Assembly (NCBI GenBank): GCA_017403205.1
Contig: JAFQOM010000044.1
Location: forward strand, 1-5,764
Reading direction: 5' to 3'
Length of the DNA stretch: 5,764 nucleotides
Source of the DNA: Clostridia bacterium
GTDB lineage: Bacteria > Bacillota_A > Clostridia > Christensenellales > UBA1242
The notes under the pieces were generated by a model. That model saw only the letters and a program-made list of their open reading frames with translations, had not been told where the DNA came from and made no database searches. Below are positions 1 to 4,069 of this stretch, one piece after another (position 1 is the stretch's first letter; every line of letters begins with the position of its first letter). The position numbers and the translations under genes were made by a program.

Positions 1-12
1 GATGAAGAATAA
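1..12 (+). CDS. possible 3' end of an upstream gene (only Asp-Glu-Glu-stop)
   Basis: The first twelve bases read as three acidic codons and a TAA stop, and a terminator hairpin begins about ten bases later, so a transcription unit very probably ends here. The other two frames also meet stops within the first 19 bases (TGA at 3-5, TAA at 17-19), so the frame is a guess based on the common acidic tail. In many Bacillota rpoC lies just upstream of rpsL and its product often ends in acidic residues, so rpoC is one candidate, but three residues cannot identify a gene. Confidence 0.35.
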   Translation, partial: DEE

Positions 13-21
13 TTTATAAAT

Positions 22-53
22 AAAAAAGGCTTGTTTCAAACAAGTCTTTTTTT
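22..53 (+). terminator. intrinsic terminator of the upstream unit
   Basis: GGCTTGTT at 28-35 pairs with AACAAGTC at 39-46 (8 bp, one G-T pair, 3-nt loop). It is preceded by an A run and followed directly by seven T residues. This is a standard Rho-independent terminator and it isolates the following gene from upstream transcription. Confidence 0.85.
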
Positions 54-64
54 ACAAAAAAGTA

Positions 65-92
65 TTGCAAAATGCCGTAACTTTGCTATAAT
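65..92 (+). promoter_or_regulatory. upstream promoter P1 of the 97-aa gene
   Basis: TTGCAA at 65-70 and TATAAT at 87-92 are separated by 16 bp, with an extended -10 TGC at 84-86. Transcription would start near position 99. It lies 55 bp upstream of a second, better promoter for the same gene. Confidence 0.65.
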
Positions 93-146
93 AAATTTAT
101 AAAAAAAATTTGTATATTCCGCATAAATAAAGAAAATTATAGACTA

Positions 147-175
147 TTGACAATAAAAATATTGTGTGCTATAAT
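147..175 (+). promoter_or_regulatory. perfect-consensus promoter P2 of the 97-aa gene
   Basis: A perfect TTGACA (147-152) and a perfect TATAAT (170-175) are separated by exactly 17 bp, and an extended -10 TGC stands at 167-169. Every element matches the sigma-A/sigma-70 optimum. Transcription should start near 182, giving a leader of about 40 nt. In that leader GTTAAG (183-188) can pair weakly with TTTAAC (201-206), just before the ribosome binding site. Confidence 0.88.
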
Positions 176-222
176 GATGTCAGTTAAGATAGTAAAACAT
201 TTTAACAGGGGGTTACATCTAT

Positions 223-516
223 ATGGGTATTGGCTATAATAAATTACCAGAATCAGCTAAAGAAATTTTAGCAGTAAAACATAATGTTCCAGAAGCTACT
301 ACAATAGCAGACGGTCCATTTTTTGAAGAAAAACCAACTTCATTTGAAAACATTTCAGTTTTTGAAACTAATGAAGGAAAGATTGCAGTGGGGGATCCTG
401 CAGCCTATTTAGCATTGCAACAATTGATGCATAATAAAGACCAAGTTCAATCAGAAACTCCAGCAGAACCTTTTGGTGCATTTAATGTATGCCCAGCTCC
501 AGAAATGGGTTGTTAG
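223..516 (+). CDS. unrecognised acidic 97-aa protein with a C-terminal CPAPEMGC
   Basis: I do not recognise this protein. The ATG at 223 is preceded by AGGGGGT (207-213) at a good distance, and the unit has its own promoters and terminator, so it is almost certainly a real and strongly expressed gene. The product is acidic (about 14 Asp/Glu against 6 Lys) and has no signal peptide or membrane segment. A helical stretch near residues 59-75 (PAAYLALQQLMHNKDQV) precedes a Pro/Glu-rich linker. The tail, residues 84-97, contains the only two cysteines, Cys90 and the final residue Cys97. The layout of a long acidic N-terminal part and a short Cys-containing tail resembles a precursor of a ribosomally made modified peptide. 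It could equally be a small metal-binding or stress protein. No modifying enzyme lies in the window; the only nearby candidate exporter is the converging transporter downstream. Confidence 0.85.
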   Translation: MGIGYNKLPESAKEILAVKHNVPEATTIADGPFFEEKPTSFENISVFETNEGKIAVGDPAAYLALQQLMHNKDQVQSETPAEPFGAFNVCPAPEMGC

Positions 517-524
517 TAAAAAAT

Positions 525-557
525 AAAAAACACTTGCTTACAAACAAGTGTTTTTTT
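525..557 (+). terminator. intrinsic terminator of the 97-aa gene
   Basis: CACTTG (531-536) pairs with CAAGTG (545-550). The flanking A run (525-530) can extend the stem into the following T run (551-557). It starts nine bases after the stop codon, so the gene is transcribed alone. Confidence 0.88.
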
Positions 558-682
558 GTTTTTGTAAATTTAAAATTAAATAATATAAACACAACAAATT
601 TTAATCTGGCATTGTTTTGTATTTTTAAATCTAAAAGTAAAATTTAAAGCTAGTTTTATGTGCTTGCCCTTAAATAAATATA

Positions 683-719
683 TTTTATTGTAGGTTAGAT
701 AACTAGGTACACAATAAAA
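683..719 (+). repeat. 9-bp perfect inverted repeat upstream of the HicB-like gene promoter
   Basis: TTTTATTGT (683-691) and ACAATAAAA (711-719) are perfect inverted copies separated by 19 bases. There is no T run on either side, so it does not look like a terminator. It lies about 20 bp upstream of the -35 box at 740, where a regulator could bind. The arms are AT-rich, so chance is possible. I see nothing else in the noncoding stretch 558-739. Confidence 0.35.
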
Positions 720-739
720 AAGAATTTTGATTAAATCGT

Positions 740-768
740 TTTACATACATTTTTTAATATGCTAAAAT
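740..768 (+). promoter_or_regulatory. promoter of the HicB-like gene
   Basis: TTTACA (740-745) and TAAAAT (763-768) are separated by 17 bp, with an extended -10 TGC at 760-762. Transcription should start near 775, about 30 nt before the chosen ATG. The in-frame TTG at 787 would also lie inside this transcript. Confidence 0.7.
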
Positions 769-804
769 GTTTGTATAAAAATTATATTGGGAAGTGTGTA
801 TCTA

Positions 805-1089
805 ATGGAACATTATATTTTTCCGGCTGTTTTTTATAGGGATGAAGAAAACGATAATTACATTGTTGCTTTTGACGATGTACAAGTTTATTGTATGGGA
901 AAAACAATAGAAGAAGCTTTCTTTACAGCTAGAAAGTATTTAAGGGATTATTGCAGACTTTCTATAAAAATGTATGGAGAAGTTCAAGAAAAACCAAGAA
1001 CTTATTTAGAGTCTTGTTCTATACACAAAAACGAGATTGTATTGCTTGTTGACGCTGAAGTAAAATTGAGTAAAAAAGAAGAAGAATAA
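805..1089 (+). CDS. orphan HicB-like small protein (94 aa)
   Basis: The protein follows the HicB-like antitoxin pattern. A strand with YIFPAVFYRDEENDNYIVAFDD (residues 4-25) leads to a central Cys30 and the Gly-Lys-Thr-Ile-Glu-Glu-Ala turn (32-38). A helix (36-52) and a C-terminal strand NEIVLLVDAEVKL (76-88) follow. This is a partial RNase-H-like fold. HicB proteins normally bind and neutralise the HicA ribonuclease and often carry a C-terminal DNA-binding domain. Here no such domain is present and no HicA reading frame with its conserved His is visible on either side, so a toxin-antitoxin role is unproven. I chose the ATG at 805 because the family usually begins just before the YPAVF-type strand and GGGAAG (789-794) is suitably placed. 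An in-frame TTG at 787 would add six residues. The tail is Lys/Glu-rich. Confidence 0.8.
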   Translation: MEHYIFPAVFYRDEENDNYIVAFDDVQVYCMGKTIEEAFFTARKYLRDYCRLSIKMYGEVQEKPRTYLESCSIHKNEIVLLVDAEVKLSKKEEE

Positions 1090-1100
1090 TATAAAAGCAA

Positions 1101-1129
1101 AATTAGAACATCATTGTTCTAATTTTTTT
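1101..1129 (+). terminator. terminator of the HicB-like gene, possibly bidirectional
   Basis: AATTAGAACA (1101-1110) and TGTTCTAATT (1115-1124) form a perfect 10-bp stem with a 4-nt loop, and the T run reaches 1129. Read on the other strand, the stem is followed by TTTTGCTTTT, so it may also stop transcription of the converging transporter gene. No better terminator for that gene is visible in 1130-1253. Confidence 0.88.
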
Positions 1130-1253
1130 ATATATTTGTATTTTTGTTAATAAAATATATTTTAAAATATCATTGAGGGGATTATAGTAGAGAACAGATA
1201 AAAATATTTTACCAAAAGGCAAGATGGGTTTTTTAATTAATGTTTAGGCATAT

Positions 1254-2468
1254 TTAATGGTTTTTATTTTTAACAGAAGTTGTAACGTCAGCATTGTTTT
1301 TGTTTAAATAGCATGTGTGTATGTAATATATTGCTACAATGATGGCTACAATACACAAGCAAACAATGTCAAAAGTTTGATTGCAAATAATACCCATAAT
1401 CAGCAATAAAACTTCACCAGTTACCCGACCAAAATTTAAAATAAATTCACTTATTGTTATGTTTTCTACATGATATTTTTTTAACGATTCTTCTTTTGTA
1501 ATATTTAATCTGGTTGCACTTGTGATAGTTTCTGAAACAGTATTAGAAATTTGCCAGAAAGAGTAGAATAAAATTAGAGTTATTTTATTTAAGTAAAAAG
1601 CAAGCGTTATTATGCTTGCACTAACAGCAATGCTGCATAAGATAGAAAAAATATATTTTGACCAAATCTCTTTTTTTAAGTTATAAATACTGATAACAAC
1701 AATAGAAAGAATTGAAGATATAGTGGAGAATATACCAAGTGAAACATTGCTCCCAAACGTAATAAAGGTATAATACAAAACAATCATAGATAAATTAGAA
1801 TAAAATCCATAAATAAATTGATTTTTATATATATGTTTAATTTGTGGAAAACTTGTTGTTGCTTCTTTAACAAATTCTTTGTATTGCGTTTTTGTGTTGT
1901 TTTTATCCGTTTTTTCATTTAAGAAAAGGGACAAAATAAGTTGAGTTGTTACAATAAATATCATGACAATAGAGATAACGGACAAACCAATTTTATCTAT
2001 ATAATATCCCATAATAATTGGAATTGTAAGCCCTATAATTATTCCATAAGTTTTAAAGTACGAAACGTATGTTGTTAAACTTGTTTTTTCATTTACAATG
2101 GTTTGTAAGGGGTTTGATGCACCCCAAAACATGCTTTCTGAAAATCCATTGCATATTGCTACAATATAAATGTGTTTTGCTATATCTGCCCCTAAATAAA
2201 CAACCATTATAACAAATAAAAATTTGAAAACTATTCCTGCCCTTAATATTGAAGTTTTATTAAATCTTTTAAGCATAGGCGCTATAATCCAAGATAAAAC
2301 AATCATTGTTAAGTGTACTACTAAGTAAAAAAGGGCTACATTTATAATTCCATTATTAGAAACATCTAGGATAAACGCTAGTAAGTAAGTATATATAAAT
2401 GTGCTAGTTATAACATTGATTAATAAGCACAAAAGTAGTAATATAGCATTTTTTGATAACTTATTCAT
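1254..2468 (-). CDS. major facilitator superfamily-type membrane transporter (404 aa)
   Basis: The protein is very hydrophobic, with about twelve membrane helices near residues 7-31, 42-65, 77-93, 98-117, 137-156, 162-183, 215-237, 242-262, 270-292, 295-310, 340-361 and 366-386. A polar central loop (184-214) splits them six plus six, as is usual for the superfamily, and the length is typical. The loop between helices 2 and 3 (APMLKRFNKTSILRAG) looks like a degenerate form of the usual G-x-x-x-D-R-x-G-R motif. The stretches GFSESMFWGASNP (108-120) and SEFILNFGRVTGE (340-352) look like conserved helix cores. The substrate cannot be read from the sequence; drug, sugar or peptide export are all possible. 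The start ATG (2466-2468) has an AGGCAGG ribosome binding site. The gene converges on the HicB-like gene and diverges from the str operon. Confidence 0.85.
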   Translation of the reverse strand: MNKLSKNAILLLLCLLINVITSTFIYTYLLAFILDVSNNGIINVALFYLVVHLTMIVLSWIIAPMLKRFNKTSILRAGIVFKFLFVIMVVYLGADIAKHIYIVAICNGFSESMFWGASNPLQTIVNEKTSLTTYVSYFKTYGIIIGLTIPIIMGYYIDKIGLSVISIVMIFIVTTQLILSLFLNEKTDKNNTKTQYKEFVKEATTSFPQIKHIYKNQFIYGFYSNLSMIVLYYTFITFGSNVSLGIFSTISSILSIVVISIYNLKKEIWSKYIFSILCSIAVSASIITLAFYLNKITLILFYSFWQISNTVSETITSATRLNITKEESLKKYHVENITISEFILNFGRVTGEVLLLIMGIICNQTFDIVCLCIVAIIVAIYYIHTCYLNKNNADVTTSVKNKNH

Positions 2469-2475
2469 TTATACC

Positions 2476-2538
2476 TGCCTTAATAAAACAATATTGTGTT
2501 TAAGTCTAATTGATTTTTTTAATTAAAAATATAAGGCA
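2476..2538 (-). promoter_or_regulatory. possible hairpin covering the transporter's ribosome binding site
   Basis: On the minus strand TGCCTTA (plus 2532-2538) can pair with TAAGGCA (plus 2476-2482). The second arm is part of the AGGCAGG ribosome binding site of the transporter. Within the loop, TTTTT-AATT-AAAAA could form a smaller hairpin that brings the arms together. The palindrome ACAATATTGT lies at 2488-2497. If this forms it would restrain translation. The stem is only 7 bp, so this is tentative. Confidence 0.3.
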
Positions 2539-2596
2539 ATCTTGCACATAACTGTTTAAGAAATTTTGAGACATTAAATTCAATTTTTATATTGAC

Positions 2597-2626
2597 ATTT
2601 TACCAAAAATAAATAAGTCTCGTCAA
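2597..2626 (-). promoter_or_regulatory. likely promoter of the transporter gene
   Basis: On the minus strand TTGACG (plus 2621-2626) and TAAAAT (plus 2597-2602) are separated by 18 bp, with an extended -10 TGG. Transcription would start near 2590, giving a leader of about 120 nt. The -35 box lies about 45 bp from the -35 box of the divergent str promoter, so the two promoters sit back to back. Confidence 0.55.
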
Positions 2627-2671
2627 CTCTAAATTAACCGCAAAAATAAGTGATTTTTTTAAAATTAAGTG

Positions 2672-2700
2672 TTGACTTTTTAATAGATTTTTGATAAAAT
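2672..2700 (+). promoter_or_regulatory. promoter of the rpsL-rpsG-fusA operon
   Basis: TTGACT (2672-2677) and TAAAAT (2695-2700) are separated by 17 bp, with an extended -10 TGA at 2692-2694. Transcription should start near 2707, about 350 nt before rpsL. I see no comparable promoter closer to rpsL. The operon therefore has its own promoter here rather than depending on read-through from upstream genes. Confidence 0.8.
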
Positions 2701-2721
2701 ACGCCTGTTATATGACTAGTT

Positions 2722-2757
2722 TGTCTTAAGGGGATTCCTTTTAAGACATTTTGTTTT
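2722..2757 (+). terminator. possible attenuator hairpin at the start of the str leader
   Basis: TGTCTTAAGGGG (2722-2733) pairs over 12 bp (two G-T pairs) with CCTTTTAAGACA (2737-2748) around a 3-nt loop. TTTTGTTTT (2749-2757) follows immediately. The hairpin lies only about 15 nt after the predicted transcription start. The shape is that of an intrinsic terminator, though the T run is interrupted by a G and the stem has only four G-C pairs. An essential operon must read through it, so it is either leaky, regulated, or a 5' stabilising hairpin. The T run can alternatively pair with 2789-2797. Confidence 0.45.
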
Positions 2758-2946
2758 GTAAAGGGGTAGATATTTTGATTGCTTTATAACAAAACAAAGG
2801 TGTGTAACACGCAGTTTATTTGTTTGGAACGCAAAATAAATTGATTCTAGCAAGGGTATTTCTTGCGGTGGTTTTAACTAAAATTAAATATGTTTTTTAA
2901 ATTTCATTCCACTTTAATAAAACAAAGAATAAAGTTAAAATCATTA

Positions 2947-2980
2947 CAAACTTTTTATTGGTGCTGCTTTAAAAAGTTTG
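2947..2980 (+). repeat. 11-bp perfect stem-loop in the str leader
   Basis: CAAACTTTTTA (2947-2957) and TAAAAAGTTTG (2970-2980) are perfect inverted copies around the 12-nt loop TTGGTGCTGCTT. No T run follows, so it is not a terminator. The sequence TTGGCAAAAA straddles its 3' edge (2978-2987) and recurs at 4014-4023, again at the 3' edge of a hairpin, before fusA. Confidence 0.55.
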
Positions 2981-3056
2981 GCAAAAAAGAGGTCTCGTTT
3001 TTTCTGTTAAGGACCTATAATTAACAAAACAGACAAAAATTTTTAAGGAGGACAGT

Positions 3057-3428
3057 ATGCCTACAATCAATCAATTAGTAAGGCACGGTAGAAGCCAACA
3101 AACTAAAAAGTCTCAATCACCTATATTGGAACAAAATCCACAAAAAAGAGGCGTATGTTTGTCAGTTACAACAACTTCACCTAAAAAACCTAACTCAGCT
3201 TTAAGAAAAATTGCTAGGGTTAAACTTTCAAATGGTCAAGAAGGTACAACTTATATTCCTGGTGAAGGCCACAACTTACAAGAACACAGTGTAGTTCTTA
3301 TCCGTGGTGGTAAAGTTAAAGACTTACCTGGTGTTAGATATCACGTTATTCGTGGTACACTTGATGCTGCCGGTGTTGCAAAGAGAAAACAATCTCGTTC
3401 AAAATACGGCGCTAAAAAACCTAAATAA
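3057..3428 (+). CDS. rpsL: 30S ribosomal protein S12
   Basis: S12 sits at the decoding centre of the small ribosomal subunit and helps control accuracy. The 123-residue product has the family hallmarks: the start [17 protein letters not shown] residues 27-34 (NPQKRGVC), [10 protein letters not shown] (42-51), [13 protein letters not shown] (66-78), [14 protein letters not shown] (83-96) and a basic [10 protein letters not shown] end. It is the short form, without the roughly 14-residue insertion after residue 25 seen in many Bacillota. Lys43 and Lys88, where streptomycin resistance changes occur in other bacteria, are the sensitive wild-type residues. Asp89 matches the aspartate that RimO methylthiolates in some bacteria. 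[11 protein letters not shown] has Gly where Val is usual. AAGGAGG (3045-3051) lies five bases before the ATG. It is the first gene of the operon and is followed by rpsG after 59 nt. Confidence 0.98.
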   Translation: MPTINQLVRHGRSQQTKKSQSPILEQNPQKRGVCLSVTTTSPKKPNSALRKIARVKLSNGQEGTTYIPGEGHNLQEHSVVLIRGGKVKDLPGVRYHVIRGTLDAAGVAKRKQSRSKYGAKKPK

Positions 3429-3487
3429 TTGCTAGAATTATTAAAATAAATTTTTTGTATATATAAAAACTAAACAAGGAGGAAATT

Positions 3488-3961
3488 ATGTCTAGAAGAA
3501 ATCGTGCTGCAAAAAGAGACGTTTTGCCAGATCCAATGTATAACTCAACAGTTGTAACAAAACTTGTTAATCAAATTATGTTAGATGGCAAAAAAGGTAT
3601 TGCATTTGGTATTGTATATAGCGCATTTGATATTATTAAAGAAAAAATGAACGCAGAACCAATGACAATATTTACACAAGCACTTGAAAATATAAAACCA
3701 GTTCTTGAAACAAAATCAAGAAGAGTAGGTGGTGCAACATACCAAGTTCCAATGGAAATCAGACCAGAAAGAAGACAAACTTTAGCTATTAGATGGTTGG
3801 TTATGTTTGCTAGAAAACGTGGTGGCGAAAAAGAAATGGATAAAAAACTTGCATCAGAAATTTTAGATGCTTATAACAACGCAGGTGGAGCTATCAAAAA
3901 GAAAGACGAAATGCACAGAATGGCTGAAGCTAACAAAGCATTTGCTCATTTCAAATGGTAA
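3488..3961 (+). CDS. rpsG: 30S ribosomal protein S7
   Basis: S7 binds the 3' major domain of 16S rRNA, starts assembly of the 30S head and contacts tRNA in the E site. In Escherichia coli it also represses its own operon by binding the rpsL-rpsG spacer. The 157-residue product matches the usual length. It has the signature [20 protein letters not shown] (15-34), the beta-hairpin region [20 protein letters not shown] (78-97), and the typical end [19 protein letters not shown] (3476-3482) precedes the ATG by five bases. The 59-nt spacer before it holds only a weak AT-only inverted repeat (AATAATT 3424-3430, AATTATT 3436-3442) that overlaps the rpsL stop codon. A much larger hairpin follows the gene. 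Confidence 0.98.
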   Translation: MSRRNRAAKRDVLPDPMYNSTVVTKLVNQIMLDGKKGIAFGIVYSAFDIIKEKMNAEPMTIFTQALENIKPVLETKSRRVGGATYQVPMEIRPERRQTLAIRWLVMFARKRGGEKEMDKKLASEILDAYNNAGGAIKKKDEMHRMAEANKAFAHFKW

Positions 3962-3968
3962 GATATTG

Positions 3969-4023
3969 TTTTTGCCGCTAGTAAGTTTTAAGTTTTGTTT
4001 TAAACTTATAAACTTGGCAAAAA
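3969..4023 (+). repeat. long bulged stem-loop between rpsG and fusA
   Basis: TTTTTGCC (3969-3976) pairs with GGCAAAAA (4016-4023). AAGTTT (3983-3988) pairs with AAACTT (4010-4015), and TAAGTTT (3989-3995) with AAACTTA (4002-4008), leaving a 6-nt loop (3996-4001). The result is 21 base pairs with a 6-nt bulge (3977-3982) and a one-base bulge at 4009. No T run follows, so termination is unlikely. It starts eight bases after the rpsG stop and ends before the fusA ribosome binding site. RNA processing, mRNA stabilisation of the upstream part, or protein binding are possible roles. Confidence 0.7.
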
Positions 4024-4069
4024 TTATTTAAATTAAGAAAAAATAAAAATAAACTTAAAGGAGAAATTT

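Larger units (their letters stand above)
2707..3056 (+). promoter_or_regulatory. long structured 5' leader of the str operon
   Basis: About 350 nt separate the promoter from rpsL and contain no convincing gene. Several pairings are visible in order: a 12-bp hairpin at 2722-2748; TTGTTTTGT (2751-2759) with ACAAAACAA (2789-2797), extended by AAAG/CTTT; TTTATTT (2815-2821) with AAATAAA (2834-2840); GCAAG (2850-2854) with CTTGC (2862-2866); and an 11-bp hairpin at 2947-2980. Near the end, AGGTC (2990-2994) with GACCT (3012-3016) overlaps and excludes TCTGTT (3003-3008) with AACAGA (3028-3033). Autogenous control of ribosomal protein operons through leader RNA is well known, but I do not recognise this leader as a described class. 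The AAGGAGG at 3045-3051 is left open by these pairings. Confidence 0.6.

Noticed and set aside
1157..1180. A 14-bp palindrome ATATTTTAAAATAT and a GAGGGG ribosome-binding-like string between the converging genes.
   Set aside because: The palindrome is pure A/T and likely by chance. No start codon or reading frame follows the GAGGGG.
1206..2608. A 12-base direct repeat, ATTTTACCAAAA, at 1206-1217 and 2597-2608, flanking the transporter gene like a duplication scar.
   Set aside because: In a window this AT-rich a few 12-base repeats are expected by chance. There are no terminal inverted repeats or transposase, and one copy overlaps the likely transporter promoter.
2712..2729. A five-codon ATG frame right at the start of the str leader.
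   Set aside because: It begins about five bases after the predicted transcript start with no ribosome binding site and overlaps the 2722-2748 hairpin.
2843..2875. A T-box-like sequence around AGGGTATTTCTTGCGGTGG in the str leader.
   Set aside because: It does not match the T-box AGGGTGGNACCGCG core, no specifier loop is evident, and a T-box would be unexpected before rpsL.
2890..3024. A 44-codon open frame inside the str leader, starting at an ATG at 2890.
   Set aside because: No ribosome binding site precedes it, its composition follows the AT-rich RNA hairpins, and the product (many Phe and Lys) looks like no known leader peptide.
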